Part shown: positions 52,756 through 61,281 of the stretch, one piece after another | Layout of the letters: each line of letters begins with the position of its first letter | Position numbering within the stretch: the stretch's first letter is position 1 | From: Xanthomonas sp. SI | Lineage (GTDB): Bacteria; Pseudomonadota; Gammaproteobacteria; Xanthomonadales; Xanthomonadaceae | Length of the DNA: 64,000 nt | NCBI RefSeq assembly: GCF_014236855.1 | Contig: NZ_CP051261.1 | Coordinates: forward strand, 2,914,001 to 2,978,000 | Direction: 5' to 3' | Made by a program: the position numbers and the translations under genes | The notes under the pieces: model-generated | Database searches by the model: none | What the model was told of the DNA's origin: nothing | What the model saw: only the letters and a program-made list of their open reading frames with translations

Positions 52756-52978
52756 TCTCCCAGAGCCCTTCCAGATTAGCGGTGGTCACCTCGGGCCGAC
52801 TCATGCAAGTAACGCAACCGCTCAAGCGGGGCGTCGGTAGGCGCGTGGCCCCGCCGACGGTGCCACGCGGAACCCGATCCGGCGCGACACGGTACGCCAG
52901 GCTTCCGCGTGCACTTGGCGTCCGTGTCGCCAATGACGGGCGCAAAGAAACCGAACATCAACGAAAGGACGAGACGAA

Positions 52979-53470
52979 ATGAACAAGCCGATGATTGCTT
53001 TCTTGGTTGCGCTTGCCGTGGATGCACATGCGCAGCAGACGAATGTTCCGACGTTCTCGGACAACTATGCAAAGACGCCCAGCGAACTCTCTGCCATTTC
53101 CCCCACCGGCGGCGCAGGCGGCTCTGGCAATGCGAAAGTGCAGGTCGTGACCATTCTCGGCGATCCATCGCAGCCCGGCCCTTACAGCCAACTGCTTCGC
53201 GTGGCGCCGCATGCTTCCATTCCCGCGCATCATCATGCGGGCGACCGCGCCGGGACGGTATTGTCGGGCACGTGGCATTTCGGTTACGGACAGAAGTTCG
53301 ATCCAGGCAAGCTCAAAACACTGACGCCCGGTTCGGTCTACACCGAGCCGGCAAATGCCGCGCATTTCGCGCAAACCGGTGACGAAGCGGTCACCGTGCT
53401 CATCACCGGTTTCGGGCCGACGGACACGGTCTACGAGAATCCCGTGGATGCTCCGAGAGCCAAGCACTGA
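52979..53470 (+). CDS. Secreted cupin protein
   Basis: The 163-residue protein starts with a signal peptide (MNKPMIAFLVALAVDAHAQQ) and has one cupin domain. Motif 1 is in VAPHASIPAHHHAGDRAGTVLSGTWHFGYG, with three histidines (HHH) for metal binding. Motif 2 is in GSVYTEPANAAHFAQTGDE, with another histidine. It may be a small periplasmic enzyme or binding protein for the ligand of the regulon. It lies in a probable operon with the SDR gene 117 bp downstream and reads from the divergent promoter region A. The start follows an AAAGGACGAG site. Confidence 0.87.
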   Translation: MNKPMIAFLVALAVDAHAQQTNVPTFSDNYAKTPSELSAISPTGGAGGSGNAKVQVVTILGDPSQPGPYSQLLRVAPHASIPAHHHAGDRAGTVLSGTWHFGYGQKFDPGKLKTLTPGSVYTEPANAAHFAQTGDEAVTVLITGFGPTDTVYENPVDAPRAKH

Positions 53471-53586
53471 GTCCGCCCCCGGGTGCCCGCAGAGGGAGCG
53501 CTCGACGCCGCGGCGCTGCAATGCAAAGCTTCATGAGCCACCGCAAGCCCAGAACAACGTTTGTCAAACCTCTAGAGGAGATTTCC

Positions 53587-54381
53587 ATGCAGATCGACTT
53601 GAACAACAGAACCGCCATCGTCACGGGTTCGACGGCCGGCATTGGACTTGCCATCGCCAATGGCCTGGCCGCTGCTGGCGCGCGAGTGATTGTCACTGGA
53701 CGCACCCAGCAGCGCGTGGACGCCGCGATCGTTGCCATTACCAACAACGTTCCGCATGCCGAGGTGTCGGGCGTCGCCGCCGACCTGGGGACAAGCAAGG
53801 GCGCGCAGGAACTGATCGCTGCCGTATCGGCGACGGACATACTGGTCAACAACCTGGGCATCTTCGAACCGAAGGCGTTCTTCGATATTCCTGACGACGA
53901 CTGGATGCGATTCTTCGAAGTGAATGTGCTGAGTGGCGTTCGCCTTGCCAGGCATTACGCCCCGGAAATGGCCCGGCGTGGCTGGGGCCGCATCCAATTC
54001 ATCTCCAGCGAATCAGGCGTGCAGATTCCCGTGGAGATGGTGCATTACGGCACGACCAAAACCGCGCAGCTCGCCGTGTCGCGCGGCCTCGCCGAATCGC
54101 TGGCCGGCACTGGGGTCACCGTCAACGCCATTTTGCCGGGCCCCACCAGATCCGAAGGGGTTGGCGATTTCTTCGGGAAAATCGCCGCGGAGAAGGGAAT
54201 TTCGCAGGCCGAGGTCGAACAGGACTTCATTGCCAGCCACCGCCCGACGTCCTTGATTCAACGCCTCGCAACGGTCGAAGAAGTCGCCAATCTCAGCGTC
54301 TATCTTGCCTCGGAGCAGGCCTCGGCCACTACCGGCGCGGCCGTGCGCGTAGATGGTGGCGTGGTGCGTTCCATTGTCTGA
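53587..54381 (+). CDS. Short-chain dehydrogenase/reductase (SDR)
   Basis: The 264-residue oxidoreductase has the SDR cofactor motif TGSTAGIG (13-20), the DILVNNLG segment that holds the adenine, and the catalytic set S141, Y154 and K158 (in ISSESGVQIPVEMVHYGTTK). The C-terminal VTVNAILPGPTRSEG and GAAVRVDGGVVRSIV motifs confirm the fold. Substrate is unknown; in this regulon it may oxidise a product of the isochorismatase-like or alpha/beta hydrolase enzymes. The ATG at 53587 follows AGAGGAG with good spacing, so upstream codons in frame are unlikely starts. Confidence 0.93.
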   Translation: MQIDLNNRTAIVTGSTAGIGLAIANGLAAAGARVIVTGRTQQRVDAAIVAITNNVPHAEVSGVAADLGTSKGAQELIAAVSATDILVNNLGIFEPKAFFDIPDDDWMRFFEVNVLSGVRLARHYAPEMARRGWGRIQFISSESGVQIPVEMVHYGTTKTAQLAVSRGLAESLAGTGVTVNAILPGPTRSEGVGDFFGKIAAEKGISQAEVEQDFIASHRPTSLIQRLATVEEVANLSVYLASEQASATTGAAVRVDGGVVRSIV

Positions 54382-54559
54382 ACTGGCGGGAAGACTGCGC
54401 TGACGCGGCAGCGCTGGCCGATCTTGGTCACGCTGCTGCCAGTCGCAATCGACCAAGGCCAGGAAGCCGCGCCGTCCATCGGCATCCTGCGATCAGCGAC
54501 GAGGAATCACCTTGAGACGCAGGCTGCGGTCGCCCTCGTAGTCCGTACGGGGCGACCGT

Positions 54560-55183
54560 TCAATCGTCGAGCCTCACCAGGCCGCGGCGCAGCGCGATCT
54601 GAAATGCCTCGGTCCGATTGCTGGCATCGATCTTTTCGAAGATGCGGGTCAGGTGCGACTTGACGGTTTCGGCCGAGATTCCCATCTCATTGGCGATCCG
54701 CTTGTTTTCCCAGCCGCGCGCCAGCGCCGTGAGGATCGTCAGTTCGCGAGCCGTCAGCGCCTCCTCGCCGATGTGCCGGGAAATCTCCTGCGATACCTCG
54801 GCAGACACGCAGCGCTTTCCCTGCGCGATCTTGCGCAGCGCGTCGATCAGTTCGCCCCTCAACGAGCTCTTCAGCAGGTAGCCGTACGCACCCGCCGCCA
54901 TCGCCTCGCGCGCATTGCCATCCCCGCCGTAAGTCGTGAGCACTGCCGCCCTGGCCGCGGGAAACTCCCCGCGCAGCCTGCGAATGAACTCGATGCCGTT
55001 GCAGCCTGGCATCTGCAGGTCCACGAGCACGATATCCGGCAGCAGGCGGCGGAACGTTTCCAGGCCGCTTTCGACATCGCCGGCCTCGCCTACCACGATC
55101 AGGTCCTGCTCGATCTCCAGCATGGCGGAAATGCCTTCCCGTACCAGTGGATGATCGTCGATGGTCAGTATCCGGATGGCCAT
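54560..55183 (-). CDS. NarL/FixJ-type response regulator
   Basis: The 207-residue protein has a receiver domain (RILTIDDHPLVREGISAM with the acidic pocket, D55 in VLVDLQMPG as the phospho-acceptor, and a conserved Lys in LLKSSLRGE). The C-terminal LuxR helix-turn-helix reads LTARELTILTALARGWENKRIANEMGISAETVKSHL. It is the natural partner of the sensor kinase at 49363, though the two genes are 2 kb apart with the cupin and SDR genes between. It is divergent from the isochorismatase-like gene, and the shared region holds operator copy B, so it probably controls itself and all neighbouring promoters of this set. Confidence 0.93.
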   Translation of the reverse strand: MAIRILTIDDHPLVREGISAMLEIEQDLIVVGEAGDVESGLETFRRLLPDIVLVDLQMPGCNGIEFIRRLRGEFPAARAAVLTTYGGDGNAREAMAAGAYGYLLKSSLRGELIDALRKIAQGKRCVSAEVSQEISRHIGEEALTARELTILTALARGWENKRIANEMGISAETVKSHLTRIFEKIDASNRTEAFQIALRRGLVRLDD

Positions 55184-55246
55184 GCCCAGCTCCGCTACGC
55201 CTGCCGCTGTCGTTCGCGGTGCAATGTACAGCAAACCCGGGGCGAC

Positions 55247-55399
55247 AGCGGGATCCCCCAAATGGAGGACGCGCAAGCCACCGTTATCCGCGATGCCCCC
55301 ATGCGACGAGCGGCCGATGCTGGCGTCGTGGGCGCAACGGCGCGCCCGGAGAAGCTGCCATGGATTCGCTGGGGCCGTTCTATCCACCGGGCCATACCG
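55247..55399. repeat. Duplicated promoter region, copy B (with intact gene start)
   Basis: The counterpart of 52605-52755. It contains the operator-like motif, GGCCGATGCTGG and then GCCATGGATTCGCTGGGGCCG, where the ATG at 55360 starts the intact isochorismatase-like gene. Between the motif and the ATG the copies differ at many positions but stay alignable, so the duplication is not recent. Confidence 0.75.
55253..55270. promoter_or_regulatory. Operator-like motif, copy B
   Basis: ATCCCCCAAATGGAGGAC, identical to the motif at 52607. It lies 70 bp upstream of the response regulator start and 90 bp upstream of the isochorismatase-like start. Two unchanged copies in two divergent promoter regions of the same regulon, amid less conserved flanks, speak for selection rather than chance. 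Confidence 0.75.
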
Positions 55400-56001
55400 C
55401 TCTGCTGTTGGTAGACCCTTACAACGATGTGCTGTCCGATGGCGGAAAACTCTGGCCACGCTTGGCCGAAGTTGCCGGGGCCGTCGACCTGTTGCAGAAC
55501 CTGCGCCGGATCCGGCAGGCGATCCGCTGCGCCCGATGGCCGCTGTTCTTCGTCCCCCATCACCGCGCGGAATGCAACGACTTCGACCTTTGGCAGCACC
55601 CCACCCCCTACCAAAAGGCAAGCTCGCAAGCGCAGGAATTCCTGAAGAACAGTTGGGGAGGCCAGTGGCATCCGGACTTCACGCCGGCGTCGGGCGACAC
55701 CGTGGCCAAGGAACACTGGGGCGCTAACGGCTTCGTCAGCACGGATCTGGATCTGCTGCTCAAGCAACAGCGCATCAGCCACGTCGTCGTGGTCGGGTTG
55801 ATCGCCAATCTCTGCGTCGAAACCACCGCCCGCCACGCCAGCGAGCTGGGTTACCACGTCACCCTGGTCACCGATGCCACCGCGGCCTTGAGCCACGACG
55901 CGATGTTCTACGCGCACGAAATCAACGGCCCCACCTATGCCCATGCGCTGCTGACGACGCGTGAGTTCCTGGCACGCGTGCCCTTCGCCCCCGATCCATG
56001 A
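55360..56001 (+). CDS. Isochorismatase-family cysteine hydrolase
   Basis: The 213-residue protein has the catalytic triad of the family: D19 in LLLVDPYND, K117 in AKEHWGANGF and C152 in GLIANLCVETTARHA, with the cis-peptide region before the Cys. Members hydrolyse isochorismate, nicotinamide, ureas or other small amides; no substrate can be fixed here. No signal peptide. It reads from divergent promoter region B together with the alpha/beta hydrolase gene 84 bp downstream, and so belongs to the Y_Y_Y two-component regulon. Confidence 0.93.
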   Translation: MDSLGPFYPPGHTALLLVDPYNDVLSDGGKLWPRLAEVAGAVDLLQNLRRIRQAIRCARWPLFFVPHHRAECNDFDLWQHPTPYQKASSQAQEFLKNSWGGQWHPDFTPASGDTVAKEHWGANGFVSTDLDLLLKQQRISHVVVVGLIANLCVETTARHASELGYHVTLVTDATAALSHDAMFYAHEINGPTYAHALLTTREFLARVPFAPDP

Positions 56002-56039
56002 CCCCGTTCCTTCTCCGCCGGCAACGGCGCCCGCATGAC

Positions 56040-56060
56040 CGGGAGGAAATCCTCCTCCCG
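56040..56060. repeat. Hairpin between the isochorismatase-like and hydrolase genes
   Basis: CGGGAGGA (56040-56047) and TCCTCCCG (56053-56060) are exact inverted copies with a five-base AATCC loop, 24 bp before the next ATG. No T-run follows, so it is more likely an RNA-stability or attenuation element than a full terminator. The arm contains an AGGA ribosome-binding-like sequence that would be hidden when folded. Confidence 0.6.
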
Positions 56061-56084
56061 CAACGCTCCCAACCAGGAATTCCC

Positions 56085-57008
56085 ATGAAAACGCTGCTTC
56101 GCTCCTTCCGGCATGCCGTCATCGCATTGCTGACGCTCCTCACCGCATCCACCGCCTATGCGGCCAACGATCCCATTCAGAGCCACATGGCCGACGCCAA
56201 TGGCGTCACGCTGCATTACCTGCAGGCCGGCCATGGCACCGGTACGCCGGTCGTGCTGCTGCACGGCTATGCCGAGACCAGCCATATGTGGCGCCCGCTG
56301 ATGAGCCAACTGGGCGATCGCCATGTTGTGATCGCACCCGACCTGCGCGGTGCGGGCTCGTCCTCGAAACCGCAAGGCGGCTACGACAAGAAGACCATGG
56401 CCCAGGACATCCATGCGCTGGTGCAGTCGCTTGGCTATGCCAAGGTCAAGATCGTCGGCCACGACATTGGCCTGATGGTCGCCTACGCCTACGCAGCCCA
56501 GTACCCCGACCAGGTCGAAAGTGTCGTGCTGATGGATGCCTTCCTGCCGGGCGTAGGCGACTGGACCAAGGTCTGGCTGCTGCGCGACCTCTGGCACTTC
56601 CACTTCTATGGAGAGGTGCCGCTCAAGCTGGTCGATGGACGCGAACGCATCTACTTCGAGCATTTCTGGAACGACTTCGCTGCCGATCGCGCGCGTTCGA
56701 TCTCCGAAGCGGACCGGCAGTTCTACGCCGCGCAATACGCCAAGCCGGGAGGCATGCGCGCCGGCTTCGAATACTTCCGTAACTTCGAGCAGGACGCGAA
56801 GGACTTCGCCGACTTCGCCCGGACCCCGATCCATGTCCCCATGCTGGTCCTGTCCGGCGAGAAGGCCGGTGGCCAGTTCCTGATCGACCAGGCGCGTTTG
56901 GTCGATACCGATGTCGACGGCGTCATCGTCAAGGGCTCGGGCCACTGGCTGATGGAGGAGGCACCGGAGCAGACAATTCCTGCGCTCGTTTCTTTTCTGG
57001 ACAAATAG
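56085..57008 (+). CDS. Secreted alpha/beta hydrolase, epoxide hydrolase/dehalogenase-like
   Basis: The 307-residue protein has a signal peptide (VIALLTLLTASTAYAAND). The alpha/beta hydrolase core has the oxyanion motif LLHGYAET (59-66), nucleophile D127 in IVGHDIGLM, and the general-base histidine in GSGHWLMEEAPE. An aspartate nucleophile in GHDIG points to the epoxide hydrolase or haloalkane/fluoroacetate dehalogenase branch rather than an esterase. Export is unusual for these enzymes. It follows the isochorismatase-like gene and would be co-regulated. The start at 56085 sets the signal peptide; open sequence upstream has no family similarity. Confidence 0.9.
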   Translation: MKTLLRSFRHAVIALLTLLTASTAYAANDPIQSHMADANGVTLHYLQAGHGTGTPVVLLHGYAETSHMWRPLMSQLGDRHVVIAPDLRGAGSSSKPQGGYDKKTMAQDIHALVQSLGYAKVKIVGHDIGLMVAYAYAAQYPDQVESVVLMDAFLPGVGDWTKVWLLRDLWHFHFYGEVPLKLVDGRERIYFEHFWNDFAADRARSISEADRQFYAAQYAKPGGMRAGFEYFRNFEQDAKDFADFARTPIHVPMLVLSGEKAGGQFLIDQARLVDTDVDGVIVKGSGHWLMEEAPEQTIPALVSFLDK

Positions 57009-57234
57009 CGCGGGAGAAAAAACATACCGTGCGAAGAACCGGCTCGCATGCACGATGCGGCCGTCCCCGGCCAACGGCATTTGGTTGGTTCATTCCCATG
57101 CAGACCGTCTGGGAGTGAGCGAATTGCAAGGATGGCTGCTGCGAACGCGCGGTGCGGCGACCACCAGCAATAGAACGATCATTCACCATATGCGCGGTGG
57201 TCGATGGTGGCGCTGCCTGTCCGCAGGCAGTGCC

Positions 57235-57390
57235 TAACTGCGATAACGCCGCCCTGATCGCATCTACCCGCTTGACTACACACTCGATCACCAGATCCCG
57301 CTCATTGATCCGATACGCGTAGCTGGCGTGCGACTCAATGGGAAATCCTATAGCGCCTTCCCGTCCCCACGAAGCCTTAACTCCTTTCCC
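57235..57390 (-). pseudogene. Possible gene remnant in a 490-bp gap
   Basis: In the gap 57009-57499 the minus strand has a coding-like stretch: GVKASWGREGAIGFPIESH continued by YAYRINERDLVIECVVKR and VDAIRAALSQLG. It has no in-frame start after the upstream TAG near 57393 and degrades after the last motif, so it looks like an internal piece of a lost protein. The family was not recognised. The rest of the gap holds no supported gene; a short hairpin GCTGCCTG/CAGGCAGT lies near 57215-57233. Confidence 0.35.
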
Positions 57391-57499
57391 CTATCCTACC
57401 GAAGCGCCGGACGACGCCTGCCACGCTCTCACGCAGATCTGTGGAGCACAGGCCACGTCGCCGGCCGCCAACGGACATCGACATCGCAAAGGAGACTCT

Positions 57500-57775
57500 A
57501 TGAAGAAGCTGCACGTACTCGTGTTCGCCGGTTGCCTGCTCGGCCTGAGCCCGCTGGCCTCCGCCGAGGTCGTCAACCTGACCAACAGCGCCGATGGCGC
57601 CAATCGCGACGCCGGCATCGCCGCGGTGAAGCAGAAGCTGCAGGACGCCTGCACCTCGCGCAAAGGCACGCCGGATCTCGAGTCGTTCGAGGTGGTGTTC
57701 GAGAAGACCAGCCAGAACCCGGATGTTCCCAAACCCTACTACGTGGACGGCAAGCTCAAGTGCAATCTGCCGTAA
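57500..57775 (+). CDS. Small secreted protein of unknown function (91 aa)
   Basis: The 91-residue protein has a signal peptide (KKLHVLVFAGCLLGLSPLASA) and a short mature region (EVVNLTNSADGANRDAGIAA) with two cysteines (DACTSRK and LKCNLP), probably joined in a disulfide. The ATG follows AAAGGAG at ideal spacing. It stands alone, with a strong terminator 50 bp after its stop, so it is a single-gene unit. No function or named family could be assigned. Confidence 0.78.
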   Translation: MKKLHVLVFAGCLLGLSPLASAEVVNLTNSADGANRDAGIAAVKQKLQDACTSRKGTPDLESFEVVFEKTSQNPDVPKPYYVDGKLKCNLP

Positions 57776-57825
57776 GGCTGCTACCGGCGCGGCACCAGTC
57801 CGCGCCTTGAAACTCCTTCACCGAA

Positions 57826-57856
57826 CAAGGCCCCGCTCCCGCGGGGCTTTGTTTTT
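57826..57856 (+). terminator. Rho-independent terminator of the small secreted-protein gene
   Basis: AAGGCCCCGC (57828-57837) pairs with GCGGGGCTTT (57841-57850) around a short TCC loop and is followed by GTTTTT. Stem strength and the T-run are those of a classical terminator, 50 bp downstream of the stop at 57775. Confidence 0.92.
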
Positions 57857-58013
57857 CGGCGTGCGGCGTGCGGCATACCGCGATGGCCGCTTCGGCACAA
57901 GGCCAGCGCACGCCTGGACCAGGCCAGCCCCTCCTTCGCCCGTCGCCCGCTACTGATATAGTCCGGCGGTCACGATGGGCATGGTGCCCGTCCACGAATC
58001 AAACGGAGTTGTC

Positions 58014-59165
58014 ATGGGTCTTGTCCAGGCGGTGTCAGGTGCAGTCGGCGGCGTTCTCGCCGATCAGTGGAAGGACTTCTACACCGTGCCGACGGGCCTG
58101 CCGGCGACGGCGGCGCTGTTCGCAGCGGTGCCGCACGGCACCAATGCCGGGCGCGGCTCCAACACCGGCGCGTCGTCGAACATCATCAGCAACGGGTCGA
58201 AGATCGTCGTGCCCGAGGGCTACGGGCTGCTGCTGATCCAGGACGGCGCGATCACCGGCTTCGTCGCCGAGCCGGGCGGTTACGAATGGCGCTCCGACGA
58301 TCCGAATTCGCAATCCATCTTCGCCGGCGACGGCCTGGTCGCGCCGCTCATCCGGCAGAGCTGGGAGCGCTTCAAGTTCGGCGGCCAGCCGGGGTCGCAG
58401 CAGGCCGCGTTCTTCGTGTCGCTGAAGGAGCTGCCCGACAACCGCTTCGGCACGCAGTCCGAGATCTACTGGGACGACGGTTTCCTGGGCACCCAGGTCG
58501 GCGCGGTGACGCGCGGCGCGTATACGCTGAAGATCGTCGATCCGATCCTGTTCGTGAAGAACTTCCTGCCGGCGCGCTATCTGCAGCCGGGCCAGGTGTT
58601 CGACTTCACCGACCTCGACAACGCTGCCGCCAACCAATTGTTCAATGAGGTGATCGGTTCGCTGGCGCCGGCCTTCAGCCTGTACACGAACGACCCGGGC
58701 AAGGGCAACCGCATCACCAAGCTGCAGCAGGACTCGCTCGGCTTCGCCAAGAGCCTGTCCGATGCGGTCGAGCAGGCGTACCAGTGGCGCTCCGAGCGCG
58801 GTCTGGCCATCGTCAAGACCGCGATCGTGTCGATCGAGTACGACGCCAATACCCGGGAACTGCTCAAGACCGTGCAGCGCGCCGATGCGCTGGCCGGCGC
58901 GCGCGGCAACTCCAACCTGCAGGCGAGCGTCGCCCAGGGCATCCAGTCGGCGGGCGAGCATGGCGGCGCCGCGGGCCTGGTCGGGGTCGGTATGGCCACG
59001 GGCATGGTCGGCGGCGTGGGCAGTCTGCAGCAGCCGGTCGCACCTGCCGCGCCGGCCGCCGACGATGCGGTCGCCAAGCTGAAGAAGGCCAAGGAGATGC
59101 TGGACCTGGGCCTGATCACCCAAAGCGACTACGACGCGGCCAAGGCCAAGGCGCTGGGTCTGTAA
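58014..59165 (+). CDS. SPFH/Band 7-type protein with C-terminal SHOCT-like helix
   Basis: The 383-residue protein has an SPFH/Band_7-type domain (about 15-290) that starts WKDFYTVPTGLPATAALF and contains KIVVPEGYGLLLIQDGAITG. After a Gly/Ala/Pro-rich linker it ends in AVAKLKKAKEMLDLGLITQSDYDAAKAKALGL, a SHOCT-like two-helix module that often mediates oligomerisation. No transmembrane helix, so it is a soluble member that assembles cytoplasmic rings or coats. It starts a three-gene operon with a zinc-ribbon protein (19 bp gap) and a small membrane protein. An ATG at 57975 in the same frame is less likely, since GGAGTTGTC precedes 58014. Confidence 0.87.
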   Translation: MGLVQAVSGAVGGVLADQWKDFYTVPTGLPATAALFAAVPHGTNAGRGSNTGASSNIISNGSKIVVPEGYGLLLIQDGAITGFVAEPGGYEWRSDDPNSQSIFAGDGLVAPLIRQSWERFKFGGQPGSQQAAFFVSLKELPDNRFGTQSEIYWDDGFLGTQVGAVTRGAYTLKIVDPILFVKNFLPARYLQPGQVFDFTDLDNAAANQLFNEVIGSLAPAFSLYTNDPGKGNRITKLQQDSLGFAKSLSDAVEQAYQWRSERGLAIVKTAIVSIEYDANTRELLKTVQRADALAGARGNSNLQASVAQGIQSAGEHGGAAGLVGVGMATGMVGGVGSLQQPVAPAAPAADDAVAKLKKAKEMLDLGLITQSDYDAAKAKALGL

Positions 59166-59184
59166 GCTGCCGGACGCCACGATC

Positions 59185-60522
59185 ATGTCCGACTCCAGAA
59201 CCCCGCCGCCATTGCCGCCGGTGCCGCCGCCCTTGCCTGCGGCGGCCGTGACCGGGCCCGGCTCGCCGCAGGACGTGCCGCCCCTGCCGGGCAGTTTTCC
59301 GCTCGATCCGGCCACCCTGCCCGCTCCGATCCGCGACGAACTGCAGGCGCCGGATCCGCTCGCCATCGACACCGCCGCCAACCAGCTGAAGGACGGCCTC
59401 AACCGCTGCCCGAAATGCGGCGCCACCGACATCCGCCCCAAGCTCGGCACCGACCTGCTGGTCTGCCAGTACTGCCGCAACGAATGGCATGGCGCGCGGG
59501 TCGAGGAGGTATTCGGCTTCGGCGCCGGCATCGGCGAGCTGCACGGTACGGTCATCGCCTCGGGCGCGCGCGACATCGCCGCCGACGCCGCCAGCCTGAT
59601 GAGCTTCAAGTGCAGCGGCTGCGGCGCCGAAGTCACGGTCAACACCGAGAGCACGATGACCGCACGCTGCCACTGGTGCCGGCACGTGTTCGGGGTCAAC
59701 GAGCAGATCGCCAACGGCGCGGTGCCCGATGCGGTGCTGCCCTTCCACATCAAGAAGGAGGATGCGGTCGCGCGCATCCGCCAGTTCGTGGACAAGCGGC
59801 GCCTGTTCGCGCTGAAGGCCTTCAAGGAGCAGTTCACGCCCGAGAACGTGGTCGGCGTCTACCTGCCCTACATGATCGTCGACGGCAACGTGAGCGCCAG
59901 CGTGGCCGGCAAGGGCGAGATCATGACCCGCGAATACACGCGCGGCACCGAGAAGAACAAGACCACCTACTACGACGCCGACGTCTACCAGGTGCAACGG
60001 CACGTGGACTTCACCGTGGACGACCTGCCGCTGGAATCGTCTTCCGAACGCGGCAACCTGGACGCCCAGGCCAACACCAACAACATCATCAACACGATCC
60101 TGCCGTTCGACACCAAGAACGCGGTGCAGTGGAACGCGTCGTACCTGGCGGGTTTCACCTCGGAAAAGCGCAACCGCGACGTCGAGCATCTGCGTCCGCG
60201 GCTGGAGGACCAGTTGCTGTCGATCGCCCGCGCCCAGGTCGAGGACTCCGTCGACCGCTACGACCGCGGCGTGCGCTGGGAGCACGAACGGCTCGAGGTC
60301 CACGGCACGCGCTGGGTGTCGATGTACCTGCCGGTGTGGCTGTACTCGTACCACCAGCCCGGCCGCAACGGCGGCATGCTGCACTACATCGCGGTGAACG
60401 GCCGCACCGGCGAGACCATGGGCAGCGTGCCGGTGCAGCAGTGGAAGCTGCTGCTGGCCGCGCTCACCGCCGGCAGCGTCATCGAAGCCATCGCCCTCTG
60501 GATCGTGGTGACCACCTCATGA
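59185..60522 (+). CDS. Double zinc-ribbon protein with C-terminal membrane anchor
   Basis: The 445-residue protein has a proline-rich N-terminus, then two zinc ribbons: CPKCGATD with CQYCRNEW (about 75-97), and CSGCGAEV with CHWCRHVF. A long mixed domain follows (ILPFHIKKEDAVARIRQFV, then VVGVYLPYMIVDGNVSASV), and a final hydrophobic helix LLLAALTAGSVIEAIALWIVV. This is the zinc-ribbon partner often encoded next to SPFH proteins; it may tether the SPFH oligomer to the membrane. It overlaps the following small membrane gene by 4 bp. The exact role is not known. Confidence 0.85.
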   Translation: MSDSRTPPPLPPVPPPLPAAAVTGPGSPQDVPPLPGSFPLDPATLPAPIRDELQAPDPLAIDTAANQLKDGLNRCPKCGATDIRPKLGTDLLVCQYCRNEWHGARVEEVFGFGAGIGELHGTVIASGARDIAADAASLMSFKCSGCGAEVTVNTESTMTARCHWCRHVFGVNEQIANGAVPDAVLPFHIKKEDAVARIRQFVDKRRLFALKAFKEQFTPENVVGVYLPYMIVDGNVSASVAGKGEIMTREYTRGTEKNKTTYYDADVYQVQRHVDFTVDDLPLESSSERGNLDAQANTNNIINTILPFDTKNAVQWNASYLAGFTSEKRNRDVEHLRPRLEDQLLSIARAQVEDSVDRYDRGVRWEHERLEVHGTRWVSMYLPVWLYSYHQPGRNGGMLHYIAVNGRTGETMGSVPVQQWKLLLAALTAGSVIEAIALWIVVTTS

Positions 60523-60770
60523 GCGACGACAGTGGACTCTGGTTGCTGCTGGCCGGTCCGGCCGGCGCGAGCGCGTTGTACTGGACCCTGTACCGGTACT
60601 ACCGCAACACCGACAAATCGCACGCCTTCGAGCGGGAGACGAGCGTCGAGGCCAAGCCGGTGACCGGCTCGGACAGCAAGGTGGGGACGGTGACGGGCAC
60701 GCAGGACCGGTACATCAGCGGCAGCAACGTGCGCTCTTACCGGGCGCGCGTGCAGCGGGACACCGGCTGA
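60519..60770 (+). CDS. Small single-pass membrane protein (83 aa)
   Basis: The 83-residue protein has one N-terminal hydrophobic helix (LWLLLAGPAGASALYWTLY) and a short basic/polar tail (RYYRNTDKSHAFERETSV). Its ATG overlaps the stop of the zinc-ribbon gene (ATGA), so it is translated from the same mRNA. It is probably an accessory subunit of the SPFH/zinc-ribbon assembly; no family was recognised. Confidence 0.8.
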   Translation: MSDDSGLWLLLAGPAGASALYWTLYRYYRNTDKSHAFERETSVEAKPVTGSDSKVGTVTGTQDRYISGSNVRSYRARVQRDTG

Positions 60771-60904
60771 GGCGCTGTCCAGCTCCATGCCGCGCCAAAG
60801 GGTCACGGCGGCGGTGCAGGCCCGAGATGCACCGCTTCGACCCGACGATCCCTCCATGGCGCGATGCTTCCGCGCCAATCGATGCGTGCGCCCGCTCCTG
60901 CCGC

Positions 60905-61156
60905 TCAACGCCCTTTGCGCAAGCGTCGCTGAAGCCCTGCAATCTGCCGCGGGCTGAAATCCTGGGCATGGCGCTGAAGCAATGCGAGGATCGCCGCATG
61001 CGCCTCGCGCGTGCGGCGCTGCAGTTCCTCTTCCGCGGCTCGCTCGATCGCCTGCCACTGTGAAGGGGTCGTGCCGGTCGGGCCGGCTGGGCCGGCTGGG
61101 CGCTTTGCAGTCAATGCGTTTGTCCGGTCGTGGAAATCCAGGTTGGCCGCTTGCAT
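60905..61156 (-). CDS. Possible small helical protein (83 aa)
   Basis: An 83-residue frame MQAANLDFHDRTNALTAKRP ... ends ARDFSPRQIAGLQRRLRKGR-like, with a long amphipathic helix (QWQAIERAAEEELQRRTREAH). The composition is that of a real soluble protein, but no ribosome-binding site or family supports it, and the flanking 60771-60904 and 61157-61281 hold nothing clear. Low confidence. Confidence 0.4.
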   Translation of the reverse strand: MQAANLDFHDRTNALTAKRPAGPAGPTGTTPSQWQAIERAAEEELQRRTREAHAAILALLQRHAQDFSPRQIAGLQRRLRKGR

Positions 61157-61281
61157 CGGCCAGGCACAACTTTACCGCCAAATCCGCTTCGATCGGGGCG
61201 CCGTTGAAGTCCGCTTCGCGCACCGACGTTGTGCGGCCACGCGAACACGAGAGCACGTAGCGCGCACCTGGGCCGCCGCGC

